64,000 nucleotides of DNA from Tenodera sinensis (Eukaryota > Arthropoda > Insecta > Mantodea > Mantidae), in assembly GCA_030765045.1 (NCBI GenBank), contig CM060968.1, positions 106,695,904 to 106,759,903 of the forward strand. The letters are read 5' to 3'. Positions 22,961 through 34,255 of the stretch are shown here, one piece after another. The notes beneath the pieces are model-generated. The model saw only the letters and a program-made list of their open reading frames with translations, made no database searches and was not told the origin of the DNA. The translations under genes were made by a program, and so were the position numbers. The first letter of the stretch is position 1. Every line of letters begins with the position of its first letter.

Positions 22961-23160
22961 AAAAAAAAAAAAAAAAAAAAAAGCTTTCTAGTCTGGGTTG
23001 GAGGATTTTCTTAAAACGCAGACGCACACACATACACACACCCGCACATATTCCAATTTTTAAAATTTTTTATTGATATTCAGGAAGTCTCAAAACACGT
23101 ATTTACGGTGAAATCCCGGTATCGAATTTTTGGGTGGAATACAATACTTCCTCCACATTT
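22961..23160 (+). mobile_element. A-run and family A 3' fragment (A6)
   Basis: A 22-base A-run (22961-22982) is followed by family A blocks: ACAC-rich stretch, 'caggaagtctcaaaacacgt', 'acggtgaaatcccggtatcg' and 'gaatttttgggtggaataca'. Confidence 0.75.
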
Positions 23161-24639
23161 AAGGAAAAAGAAGAATAAATACAAGTTACCTCTTTCGTTG
23201 TATCTCAACCGTCAACTTCATGTTATAATTGTGTTATAATTGACCTATTGCGACGCAACTACTGCCTTCATCCGTGATATTTTTTATATTATCAATCTAT
23301 TTATATTATTTCTATATTATCAATTTATGTTGAAATTCGTAACTGCTTATGAATGAGCTGTATCATTAAAATGTGAGGTTTAATGGCTCCTCCCCTACAT
23401 TTCTGTCTGTGAAATTGGTTTCACATTTCTTGCAGGTTAGCTGTATCATGTTTACGATCATGTATGCACGAAGAAAAATTTAGATTGGCTCTTGCTTCCC
23501 TAATCCTTCTCTTGTCAGTAATTTCACCTTTGCCCTTACCCCTCCTGTCCTATGCTCCTCTCTCTGTGCCGGGAACAAGATACAACGTTATCAGAGTATG
23601 CAGTTGACTGATTCTGCTGTATGCATTTCCATCGAACAGTTAAGTGACCACAAAATATGAAAAAGCATACCCCATGTATTTCGGATTCAGTTCTAAAATG
23701 TATCAATTAAACCTATGTCATTTAATACATTACTTAAAATCTAAAGTATAGAGGCAGTAGGGTTTACGTTATCTTATGTATACCAGTTACCTTCTGTAGC
23801 TCAAAAGCATAGGTCATCAGTGTTAGTGTGGGATTTTAAACCAACAGGCACTAGCATTAAAACTAATTAAAATAAGAGCTACAACATCGAGTAATAAACC
23901 AGCAATTAGTTGTATTAATCGTCGCAATGCTTTTTGATGTTTAAAATAACTTAGTCGGCAATTAATGGCACTGCGGAAAACACAGAACGACTGTAATCTC
24001 TGCAAAATGAGAAGCGCTTATTCCTGTTTAATTTATGCTTCACTATGTGGCCAGTAATTTAAATGACATCCTGACAAATGTCTGCATTAACATAATCCCA
24101 CCACAATTACAGCAATTTAACACTACACTCCATTCCATTACAGAACACTGCTTTAAGATTAGTTCTACGTAGATGCCATTGTGCTATTTAGAATGTGAAA
24201 TTAACGCAGGGTGAAAATACCCTTCCTTAAGAGTGTTTCTATATCAATATTAATTTCATTTTAGCTGTCTGCGAATTTTCTCAGGGGGAAACAGTCTAAA
24301 CAGGGATATAAGTGCAGATAATGGTCATTGATAATTGAAAACACTGTAGTCAACAATACTGCATCAATAGTTCCTTCATTTGAGGACTTATAATACTACT
24401 TGTTAGCAGCAGTATGTTTTTAGGTTGATTAGTGCCTCTTAAGTCACAGATATCGTGACGGGGAGTGGGCCGGCCTCGTAATAAGCAATGTTTTACTGGA
24501 ACTAAGTTCCAATGGTTCTGCAAGGCCAATAAACTCTCACCAGTAAGTCACGCTTGAAGTGTTGAGCAAAACGGATAGTCTGTGTGACAGGCGTTGTTCA
24601 TTTCGCGGTACAGTTACGACCATGTAAAATACATCAAAC
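23161..24639. other. No gene seen
   Basis: AT-rich unique-looking sequence; nothing assignable. Confidence 0.5.
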
Positions 24640-25130
24640 AATAAACCATGTGATTGATTTGTGGCAAACTATTAGACAGAGAGAAAAAACAATTAAATGC
24701 TGAAATGGATAATACTGTGGGTACTACCCCCTTGAGGAAAGAATTAAGTGAAGGAACCACAGGTAGACAGTCACAGAGGCGCGCGGAAGTCCCGAATAGT
24801 TCGTCTTGAAGACCAGTCCCACTCATGGAGCTGATTAGAGAGAGCAAGCATCCGCGCCATCTCTCCAGCACCACCGTGCACCACGAAACCTAGAAGCACA
24901 CCCGAAAGAAACAAAGGAAACGGAATTTAAGGGAAATGACGGGAAAAACGACATGGTAGATGAGAAACCATTCCATTATTCGTCTACCGAGCAGGAAAGC
25001 AAAAAAGAAAAACCAAGGTCATAGAATCGACGGGAATCAAACCCGGGACCTCACGAATGCGAGTCTCACATGTCAGCGCAGAGTCATCATGGTCGACAGT
25101 GCAGATACAGTGGGACTTCACAGAAAGTTA
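24640..25130 (-). mobile_element. SINE-like repeat, family G (copy 2), minus strand
   Basis: The reverse B box 'gggaatcaaaccc' (about 25032-25044) sits in a tRNA-like head ('acctcacgaatgcgagtctc'). Body blocks 'aggcgcgcggaagtc' and 'accacaggtagacagtcaca' match 53630-53700 and, inverted, 8830-8900. Confidence 0.7.
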
Positions 25131-25352
25131 GCAATCAAAAACAAAAGAGCAACAAGATTAGAGACACGCCGTGACTGGTTGAAATTTAACTCAATATGGA
25201 GTTAAGAAAGTTCAATATTAAACGCCTGGTGTGTCAATAGAATCCTTATAACAATATTCACACGATTGCAGCACTGTATGCAGAATGTGTCAGTAAAAGT
25301 GATATTTCTCTAATTGACACTGCTCAACGCATTAAAATTCTTTCCTATTTAT
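25131..25352. other. No gene seen
   Basis: Short spacer between repeats. Confidence 0.5.
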
Positions 25353-25561
25353 GGTAGACACAAGATTTAATAGCAGCAGAAATCTGACCACAACTATTCT
25401 CTGTCCTGTTGTGCAAATGCATTTTGTGGAAGCAAATTATATTTATATCACCGGCTTAATGGCGCGATTTCGCAGCATGTTTAACTACACAACACAGCCT
25501 CTGATTAGATTTTGTGTTGACCAGTTCCTCTTGCCACCCTCCATTAAACTTTGTGTCAGCC
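25353..25561. mobile_element. MITE, GCAGACACAAAATTTAATGG family (copy 5)
   Basis: The left end 'ggtagacacaagatttaat' and the right end 'attaaactttgtgtcagcc' are inverted repeats, with shared interior 'cagcatgtttaactacacaa'. About 209 bp, non-coding. The overlapping 132-codon frame is spurious. Confidence 0.78.
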
Positions 25562-25606
25562 GTAGTTTGCCACTTTATCTAATTTTGGGGCGTTGGCAAG
25601 GAAAAA

Positions 25607-25610
<4 letters not shown>

Positions 25611-25653
<43 letters not shown>
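25611..25653. repeat. T-run of 43
   Basis: Homopolymer; possible tail of a minus-strand retro-insertion, but no element is recognised to its right. Confidence 0.95.
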
Positions 25654-25654
<1 letters not shown>

Positions 25655-26624
25655 GTATGACAAGTCAAAAGCCGAATTTATTTATTTTTTGTATCCCAAT
25701 GTCAAATTTTCAAGCCAATAGTTTTGATTACATTTTCAGTATTTACTAGATACAATATTACAAAATGGTGAGTGGGTGTGTATTACGTATACACCCGCAT
25801 TTTTCGATTCTTTTGTTTTCCTTTTCCATTCTAGTTCTCTAAAGGGATGCTTAGGAGCGAAAATTTTGTACTTTGCAAGTGGCTTGGTTTGTTTTGTTTC
25901 CCCTTCCACTCATGTTCCGTATACTCGGCCCCAAATCGTTTCAAGCGTCATTTCTAGCAAAAAGGTCAAAATAAAAACGAACATATTTTGCAAGCCTTAA
26001 ATGCCAGGATGCTGTCATTGCAAGTGTGGTGAGCGGCACGCAGCAACAATCACTCCAAATAACAGGGCAACGTTTTACTGTGAATACCTAGGATATGGCA
26101 AAGTGTGTAGTCAAAATACTGTATGTTAAATCATCCAAGAGAACCGTGGTTATTCAGTTTGTGGCATTCTGGAATTTATGCCGACAGTTTACAACAGTTT
26201 CCAATCGGAATTTGCTCTTTCTGCTCCTCCTCGGAAAGCAGATTGTGTCTCATTAATTTCTGAAGTGGCGGACTTGGTTCCAATACAAATTCAGTCTTTT
26301 CTTTCTTTTATCTTCCACGAAGCGGAGGAGGGTTTCGACACCTAAACACACATTTGTCTGTTGTGCTTCTGGAAATATGCAGAAGGGACAAGCAGGACAC
26401 AGAGGCAGGTTGGAGAAAAGGCGGGGTCCTTAACGTGCCCACATATTGCATCCGGATGCCTGCGTTTCTTTCTTTCTTTTTTTGGCAACAATTACAACGC
26501 TATCCCTTCGATACTATCCAGAACTTTGTCCCATCCTTGGAATTCAATATAATCCACGTTCACAACTGCCAACATTTTATCGATTATTCAGGTCATAATC
26601 AATAAAAAAGTATCGTTCTAGATA
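25654..26624. other. No gene seen
   Basis: Open frames of 60-85 codons without motifs. Confidence 0.5.
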
Positions 26625-26800
26625 TCTCAGTTGACCTAGCGGCCCCGAGGTAGCGGGTTCAAACCCAACCCACTTGAAGTGCGCTTAAAAGTAAAATCCC
26701 CAAATAAAAAATCCTGTGGGACGAAATTCCAGCATACCAGCGACGCTGTTATGATCCTGGAAATTGACAAGATCGTAGCAAAACAAAATAGTTATTTAGT
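26625..26800 (+). mobile_element. tRNA-derived SINE, 'ctcctgcgggac' family (copy 3)
   Basis: Head 'gttgacctagcggccccgag' and 'gcgggttcaaacccaac' (B box), then body 'aatcctgtgggacgaaattc' and 'ccagcgacgctgttatgatc'. The most complete head of the three copies. Confidence 0.8.
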
Positions 26801-27229
26801 TACTTATACATAAAATAAATAATTCAGATCAATGAAAATACAAGGCTACCACCGCAACGGATTGTCTGAACAACTCATTGCTATGAATTGGAGTATGGCG
26901 ATTGGAATTCTGATCAGATCATGTGACCGCAATGAGAAAATAACAGATACATTTACGAACGGAGCGACAGAATCTATATGAAAAGTTCAAACCGTCGAGT
27001 GATATTTATCTGGACTATTTCATAAATAAAATATGAATTTAAATACTATATCACAAAGATTTCACCAGATAATGGTAAATTTTATAAAAAGAATACCAAC
27101 ATATATTCATTTCGATTAGTGTAATTCAAGTAACAGCGCTGCCAACTGAGGGAAACGAAGCCTAAGAATTACTGTCTTTCAATCTCCTCTTGTTATAACA
27201 GAAAACCAGTCAAAAATAAAGCTCACTTT
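26801..27229. other. No gene seen
   Basis: AT-rich spacer. Confidence 0.5.
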
Positions 27230-27345
27230 GACAGGCCCCGTAGCTCAGTAAGTATATCACCTGCTTGCTGTGCAAGGGGTCCCGGGTTCGATTCCCGGCT
27301 GGAAACGGTGGGACTTTTTCCCCCTTTTTAAGGATTATTCCCCAT
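27230..27345 (+). mobile_element. tRNA-like SINE head
   Basis: 'ccccgtagctcagtaagtat' (A box) and 'cccgggttcgattcccggct' (B box within a T-arm-like hairpin) are spaced as in a tRNA. The acceptor stem does not close, and a non-tRNA body follows, so it is a SINE rather than a tRNA gene. Confidence 0.75.
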
Positions 27346-27372
27346 CCTCCATAGAATCTGGAAGTGTGAACA

Positions 27373-27375
<3 letters not shown>

Positions 27376-27436
<61 letters not shown>

Positions 27437-27460
27437 TGCGTGTGCGCGTGCGTGCGCGCA
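27376..27460. repeat. (GT)n microsatellite with GC variants
   Basis: About 26 GT units followed by GTGC/GCGC variants. It lies just after the SINE body, so it may be the SINE's tail. Confidence 0.97.
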
Positions 27461-28015
27461 ATTTATTGTAAGAAATCCAAATAGCAAAACCACTGCTAAG
27501 CGAGTGAATATCATTGCCGCAGAGCAATTGTTCTTAGAGATCAAAAAGCCGCCAAAATGACCTCGATGTTAAATTGAACATTTAACAAAATTCTCTATTT
27601 TGAACATAACAAAGAACGTTTCTTCTTGAACAAAATTATTCAAATAAAACTTGTTAAAACACAGGTGTCTAATTGCAATTGGGTGCTGTTTCGATTATTA
27701 ATCGATTGTTATGTGTAATAAATCGTTTTCAGCTATTTATGCGATACAGAAGAATGACCAAGCGATAATTTGTACAAAACAAAAGTATGACCAGGTGATA
27801 GTTCGAGTATGATACTTTAGCGCCTCTATACATGAAAAAGACATCTAAAAAGATATAATGAAATTTAAAATATAACCAAACAAAGTCGATTTTTAAGCGG
27901 TTCAAATAAGAAGTGTATTTGCGTGATTGGACTCGAGTCCACAGTTGGCAATACTGGAGTGGATGTTACTGTAATAGTGCAAAAATGCACAACTTTTAAT
28001 AGGCAAGTTTTTTGT
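27461..28015. other. No gene seen
   Basis: AT-rich sequence before family A copy A7. Confidence 0.5.
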
Positions 28016-28017
28016 CT

Positions 28018-28866
28018 AAAAAAATCTGATGTGTTGCACTCACATGACTTTCTCTACTCTTGTACTAACCATTCTTACAAACTCTTATTCCTATATATTT
28101 GTGTTAGTTGAGATAAACAATTGTACAAATTATCTTATTGTTTATTTCCTTGTAGGTAAAAGAGGAATATTGGAATAAGGTAGGCTTTGAGCGATAGTCA
28201 AATATTTTAAAGCTTTGAGGTCCCGTTCTCTTTGCACGCTTGACATATAAAAAAACGAACAATGGTGTTCCATTTCACGAAAGTTTTAATTTTTCCGAAA
28301 CTGACACAAATAACAAGGAATATCCCCGAAATGGTTCACTCTACAAAAAAATTTATTCGGACATAAACTGTGTGTTTTAGCGAGACCTACATTTTTGTAT
28401 AGTAAGATTTTGCGGTTTGTGAGTTATTCAAAAGTCATCCAGAGTAAACATAACTACATAGGCTATAGCCAGAAAATTCAAAATATACATTTCATTTGTC
28501 ATACAAGTACCTTAAACATGACATTTTAATCAAAATCGTTAGAGCCATTTTCAGAAAATCAAAACTTTCGAAAAATTTTCCATGTAAAGGGTAGTTTAGG
28601 GTGGTGCTATTTTCTTCAAAATCTTCGTGTCGCATCCTTGAAAGACATTAAACTTAAATACCAACTTTGGTTTTTAACGAACTTTTCGTTTTTGAGTTAT
28701 GCTGTCCACAGACTGACAGACACACAGACACACACACACACGGACCTTTTTCTAAAAATGCTTTTTTTTTTATTCAGGAGGTCTCAAAACATATTTCCGG
28801 TGAAATCTCGACATCGAATTTTTGGGTGGAATACAATACTTCCCCTACTTAGCAGTAGAGAAAGTA
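28018..28866 (+). mobile_element. Family A near full-length copy (A7), reference copy
   Basis: About 850 bp of unclassified dispersed repeat. Order of blocks: 'tctgatgtgttgcactcaca', 'actttctctactcttgta', 'gcttatttccttgtaggt'-like, 'ggttcactctacaaaaaaat', 'ttttaatcaaaatcgtt', 'cttcgtgtcgcatccttgaa', 'cttttcgtttttgagttatg', a CACACA stretch, 'ctttttctaaaaatgc', 'ccggtgaaatctcgacatcg', 'tttgggtggaatacaatact' and 'cagtagagaaagta'. The end (minus-strand reading tACTTTCTCTACT) mirrors the ACTTTCTCTACT near the start. No coding capacity. Confidence 0.85.
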
Positions 28867-29550
28867 GAAAAGCCTTGCCTTATAGTGTTAAACGGCTGTT
28901 TGGTTTTTGTTTACAAGAAAGTTTGGATCCAAAACAACAGGTTCTGCACTAGTGACAAAGTTGTGTGCATGCAGTTTGTGGATCAGCGGAAAGGAAACTT
29001 TTCATGCTTTGCCCTCCACCCAGTTTTTGATTGGGTGTGCACGGCACTCTCTCACGCTTCTCTCTGGCACTGCTGTTTTTTGTTCGGCTTTGCAAGCAAC
29101 ACTTCTGTTTGTTCACTAATAAGTTATAGCTTCAGACTTACTTACCTTTGTGGGGCGTGTTCACAAAGGAAGTTTACATTCTATTGTTTTCATCGCCCAC
29201 ATAATTCGATTTGCAGCAGCGCAGCCTGTCACAGAGGGGATGAATTCAGTTCAGCTGTTGTCCTTGCGAAGGAGAAACGCAAGCTCGTGGGCGACAAGCT
29301 CATTCTTTTTGCTAAAGAAAACAAGCCTCTGAAAAGATTCTCTATATAGGCACGTAGCAAGAAGCTCTCTTTGACAAATAGTGCAAAGTACTTCTTGGCT
29401 TCAAAAGACGATATGTCACAAGCTTCTTTGTTACGTAACAAGTTCTTTAGTATCTACGTAAGCAAAATGAACAAAACACGTAGCCAATGTTCAACACTAT
29501 CACTTTCTAACTCTGAATACTTCACAAATGTTTAAAGTTAATTTTCAATC
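28867..29550. other. Unassigned stretch with open frames on both strands
   Basis: 28822-29349 plus is open for 175 codons, starting inside family A copy A7, and overlapping frames are open too. Composition is more balanced than the surroundings. The peptide is Cys/Phe-rich with no recognised motif and no clear splice sites. Likely chance or a fragment of an unknown element. Confidence 0.3.
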
Positions 29551-29734
29551 ACGAGAAACCATCGTTTTCGTTTTTGATGCTGATGTTTCTCCATAATTTT
29601 TTCCAGCTAGTTTGTTGAAGAGAAACTGATTCTTGCAGATAATATGCTAACATTGCACTTAGGTCCATACCATTTTTTACTTTTTCTACCTTGCATATCG
29701 TAAGTATTGCATTCAAACAAAAAATCATTACGAA

Positions 29735-30235
29735 GACCACACTGGAAATACACGTTTTGAGATTCCCTGCGTGTGGACGGTTTTGATTAAAATATCAAAC
29801 GTCTAAGAAATTTTCATAAGAAAACTTGAATAACTTGAATTTTTTGGAAACAGCCTCTGAAATTCTCCTCATTCTGAATGACATTTTCACAAATGGTAAA
29901 CTGGAAAAGGCTTTACTACACAAAAATTTAGATTTCATTTAAGCATACAATTTATGTAAAATAACTTTCTTTGTTTGAATTATGCTTATACTCAAATAGG
30001 AAGTCGTTATTCTTTTTTTTTTTTTTTTTTTTTTTTTGTCCTGGCCAGGCAAAGAGAATGGAATTTCAAACATATCACATAGCATCCAGCTCTTAAAAGA
30101 TTTGACTATCACTTAAAGCCTACTGAATTCCCTACAACGAAATAAGCATTAAGATAATTTCTGCAAATGTTCACCTCAATTAACATGAAGTAGAGTAATA
30201 GGCGTTTGTAAGAGTCATGTGACTGCAACCCATGT
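29735..30235 (-). mobile_element. Family A copy with central deletion, minus strand (A8)
   Basis: Right side holds the 5' blocks in reverse ('agagtcatgtgactgcaacc', 'agataatttctgcaaatg'). Left side holds the 3' block ('ggaaatacacgttttgagat'). A T-run of 25 lies at 30013-30037. The middle is shorter than in A7. Confidence 0.65.
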
Positions 30236-30239
30236 TTAC

Positions 30240-30289
30240 TTTCTTTACTGCATATACGCTGAATCCAAACGAAAAGCATTTTTAGAAAA

Positions 30290-30365
<76 letters not shown>

Positions 30366-31050
30366 GTGTTGTGTCTGTCAGTCTGTGGACAGCATAACTC
30401 AAAAACGAAGTGTCGGTTAAAAACCAAAGTTGGTATTTAGGTAAGTCTTTCAAGGATGCGACACAAAGATTTTGAAGAAAATTCCCACACCCTCAACTAC
30501 CCTTTACATGGAAATGATTTTCTTGAAAATAGCTAAAGATCTTTATTAAAGTGCCAGCCATGTGTTTAAGACATTGTTATGACAAATGAAATGTGTATCA
30601 GAATTTTTTGGCTATAGCGCCTGTAGTGGTATTTACTCTGGATGAGCTTTGCATAACTGGTAAACCGTTAGACATAGACCAAATCTTACTAAACAAAAAA
30701 TGTAGATTTTGTTAAAATACACAATTTATATCTAAATAATTTTTTTTGTAAAGTGAACCATTTCGGAGATAGTCCTTGTTATTTGCGTGAGTTTTGGAGA
30801 ACTTATACTTCAGTCTAATGGAACATCATTAGTCAAGCTTTTATGTACTAACCGTACAAAGAGAACGAAATTTTAAAGTTTTAAAAGATTTGACTATCGC
30901 CCAAAGTCTACTGTATTCCCATATTTCCCTTGTACCAACAAGGAAATAAGCAGCTAGATAATTTCTGCAAATGTTTATCTTAACACGAAGAAGATAGAGG
31001 AATAAGAGTTTGTAAGAATAGTTAATACTCGTACAAGAGTAGTACATCTA
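30240..31050 (-). mobile_element. Family A copy, minus strand (A9), with (GT)n
   Basis: From right to left: 'gagtagtac', 'tacaaggg'-type and 'aataagcagctagataattt', 'cgcctgtagtggtatttact', 'caaggatgcgacacaaag', 'cataactcaaaaacgaagtg', then a GT tract at 30292-30369 and 'gaaaaagcatt'-type end. Immediately adjacent to A8 in the same orientation. Confidence 0.75.
30292..30369. repeat. (GT)n microsatellite inside family A copy A9
   Basis: About 39 dinucleotide units with one CG-rich variant block (30351-30358). It occupies the position of the family A CACACA seed. Confidence 0.97.
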
Positions 31051-31164
31051 CACGTTAAAGCTCCTGACTGGGTTTGAATCTGAATTTCAGGTTGTCAATC
31101 GCCCGAAGTTTTATTTAAAGGAAAGTATCCGCATCTGAAAATGAACTGTACTATGTATTTGTTA

Positions 31165-31266
31165 CATTTTTACTTTCTCTACCACGTACTAGGCACAGAA
31201 GAAAGTGCATTCCATCCGAAAAATTCCATACGGAGATCTCACCAGGAATACATGTTTGAGGCAGGG

Positions 31267-31322
<56 letters not shown>

Positions 31323-32010
31323 AGAAAGAAAAAGGAAAGAACAGAAATTGGCAAAGTTCGCATGTATGTGAGGGTCTGTCTCCTTTGAACAGCAGAACTA
31401 AAACATGAATGGTCGGATAAATACCAAACTTGGTATTTAACCTCAGAATCTTCCATACATGCGCCATGAAGATTTTCAAGAGAATCCTCCCACCCCCAAT
31501 TACCTTTTAAATGGAACATTTTTAAAAACTTTATTTTCTCAAAAAAAGCTCCAATGATTTTGATTAAAATACAATATATTAAATATATTTACACCAATAA
31601 TAAACCGTATTCATTGAATTTTTTTGTGAATAGCCTGTAAAATACACAATTTTATCTTTTTGTCGATTTAAGCATTTCCGAGATATTCGTTTTTATTGGT
31701 AGTATTTTTTAATACAAACTTTTCTCAACTGGGAAATCGCAATTCATTCCCCTGTTCCTACGCATGCAAAAAGAATAGAATTCCAAAGGCGCACATAGCG
31801 ATCAGGTCTTACTAGATTGTATTGTCTTAAAGCTGCAATATCCCCCCGCCTTCTGTTCCCATTGTACCTACAAGGAAATATGTGATGAAACCGTTTCTAC
31901 AAAATTTTTATCTGGGTTAACACGCAGTAGAACAATAAGCTTTTTAACAACAGTTCGGTGAAGAACGGGTAGAGAAACTCATGTGAATAAAACAGAAATT
32001 TTTTTTCATC
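31165..32010 (-). mobile_element. Family A copy, minus strand (A10), with (GA)n
   Basis: 3' end blocks ('actttctctacc', 'gcattccatccgaaaaattc', 'gatctcaccaggaatacat') at 31165-31255, then a GA tract, 'accaaacttggtatttaacc', 'attttgattaaaatac' and the 5' part ('attgtacctacaaggaaata', 'gagaaactcatgtgaat') up to about 32010. Third minus-strand copy in a row. Confidence 0.75.
31271..31319. repeat. (GA)n microsatellite inside family A copy A10
   Basis: About 24 units at the same internal interval where other copies carry CA/GT. Ser-Leu and Arg-Glu frames across it are spurious. Confidence 0.97.
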
Positions 32011-32129
32011 AAGAATACGAGTTAGGATTGCACCAATCTTATTTTTCAGTCAAATATTAAAATTTCTGTTTGAAAAGTATATGTGTAAAATGTACATAAT
32101 ATAAAGTTCGTCATTTACTTAATGTAAAT

Positions 32130-32330
32130 GCAAGAAATAAATGTGCCTGGGTTGATCCCAGGCAACCGCAAGTTTGATTTGCATGGACAAGGCGACAGGA
32201 ACGGGTTTCCTCCGGATCCTCCGGGCTCTCCGGTTTCCCCCGCCATCTCATTCCACCGGTGCTCTACATCTTCATTCCATGTATCATCAGTAAAGGCCGG
32301 AGGCGTGTGTGTTTTTCCATAAGTATACTG
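32130..32330 (+). mobile_element. SINE body related to 21830-22265
   Basis: 'gcctgggttgatcccaggca' is a B-box-like hairpin. The body 'acgggtttcctccggatcct' and 'ccgccatctcattccaccgg' matches the pattern at 22018-22065. Confidence 0.65.
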
Positions 32331-33554
32331 CACATGGACTTTACTGCTATCGCTCGCGCATGTAAACAACTGCAGATAGGTATAGCCTGGCCATGAAAAC
32401 CGCCTCACTACAGCACAATCTACAAGCATCATATGAACACGTCTGCAGCTCACTGCGTGAAGAAACAAAACAGTCGCATACACTTGCAAGGCAATGCTTC
32501 ATTAGTTCTCAGAGTACTACGTTATATTGTTTTTGACTCTTGCTTCTAGTGGCAATTGTTTGCACATTTGATGGCCATGCTGTACTTCTGATGTCATTCT
32601 GCGTCCAGCTAACCTGTCTCCCATAAGAGCGCACATCCCTCCGGCCTTTAATTATCAGTGACACCGCCTGTGGTGCTGCGTGTAGTAAAAGCGGGTGTTA
32701 AACACTCCCCAAAAAGGATGCAAGGCAAGAAATGGCAAAATAATGACGGAAAATTGAAAAAGGGTCATAAAATAGTAAACGGAATAAAATTACCAAACTA
32801 ACCTAATAAATAAGCACTTTTATAATCCCATCCCCATAAGGATTTGCGTATGCGTTAGTAATGCCCATAATACGACACTTAAAAGATGATACGTCATCGG
32901 AATCCGGGTCCTGGTTATTAGAAAATGATATATTCCACTGAAAAGCATTGTACAGTCGTTCGCACATGCACATTTTAATGGTGTGATTTTAGCAGCGCAA
33001 CATTGGGGGGGGGGGGGGGGGGGGGGGCAAGTAAAGTATGTTTTGTAACATCGCATGAACATTTATCAGCAACGAGGAATTGCAATCATGTAATCCATTT
33101 TGCAGATGCAGACAGAGGAAGGAGGGAGTGAATGAAAGCTGGCAGGGCACCATAATCATTGTGCCACTGTGCACAAATAAATCTGACCCAATTCTCTGGT
33201 GGAACTGACCTCTCCGGGCTGCCAAAAAATCGCAACACTGCGGCATGAGTCACCCACGGTCGGGAATTAGCGTGTCCCGACGAGGGTCAGCTATTTGGTT
33301 TCTTTTCCTACAAATTAATACCACAATATGGCTTTTGTGGAAATTCCTTTTTGTGTATTTCTGTTTGCTAAACATTTGCTCCTACATCTAACGCAATCAA
33401 TTCAGTTCCAGTTTAACCAGCATTTTTGTTATTCATTTATTTTCAAATCCTTTAACGTAGTGCTAAATAGAAGCAAAGCCGTTGTAGCAGAAAACCACAA
33501 AGCGGAGCTCAAATTTAATTTCCAAGAGATTTTATTTATTGCATTTATGTCCTA
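32331..33554. other. No gene seen; G-run of 23 at 33005-33027
   Basis: Open frames up to 85 codons without motifs. The G homopolymer could be inflated or shortened by sequencing. Confidence 0.5.
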
Positions 33555-34255
33555 CCCAACGAACGAAGTGGCCCGCAGCAATGTGTGTAACTCGCATTTG
33601 GGAGGTCCCGGGTTCGAACCTTTGGTGCCGACCAACTTGGCCAAAGGATTTCTTTTCCGTTACGCGAATGCTGGGTAGGATAGTTTCTTCGTTTTCTTTT
33701 CACGGTTTAGCCGTTAACCTCACTCCCGTATAGGTCTTCCTATCCATCTTCTCTATTTTGATTAACGTTTCTTGGTAGCCTATTTGTATGCGGTTTCGAT
33801 TCCTGACACCTACCTTCCTTGAGTTTTTTTCGGGGGGGTTTCCCGGGTCATCAGGCGAAGACTCGACATCCTCCGAAGGATATTTACCTTACGTCCCTAT
33901 CATTTCATTCTCTCTCTACCCGGCCTTTCCAGGTTGTAAGAGTCAGCGGGATCGTCGGTAGGATCCGCTGCGGTGGAGCTTGTGCTCTGGAGATACCGTG
34001 TTCGGCTGAGGGGAGGCGCTGTGGTCGTCTGGTCGACAGGGGGACTGATTGAGCTGACTCGTACCGGGCTCTCTGTGGTGACCAGGAACTCCGTCGGGCT
34101 GAATAACTACCTACACCTGTTAGGGACCCACCATAGTAATTCTGCCTGTGATGCGTTCTGGTCACCTCTAGGGTACTTTCATATCATCCTTCCTCCCGGG
34201 TCTGACGAACAATAAGCCATCGGCTGACGTGCGGGAATTCCCATCGTGACAGACA
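33555..34255 (+). mobile_element. Composite repeat: tRNA-like head plus family R (copy 2)
   Basis: A tRNA-like head ('gaagtggcccgcagcaatgt', B box 'gggttcgaacc' near 33610) leads into a long body. From about 33905 it parallels 17440-17775: 'gtaagagtcagcgggatcgt', 'ggctgaggggaggcgctgtg', 'agggtactttcatatcatcc' and 'gacgaacaataagccatcgg', ending 'cgtgacagac'. This is the more complete copy, so family R may be a long tRNA-headed SINE of roughly 650-700 bp. Confidence 0.65.

Noticed and set aside
27237..27306. Possible tRNA gene
   Set aside because: A and B boxes are good, but the acceptor stem does not close and a shared non-tRNA body follows, so it is called a SINE.
33005..33027. G23 run as a G-quadruplex regulatory site
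   Set aside because: A lone homopolymer between repeats with no nearby promoter; its length may also be a sequencing artefact.
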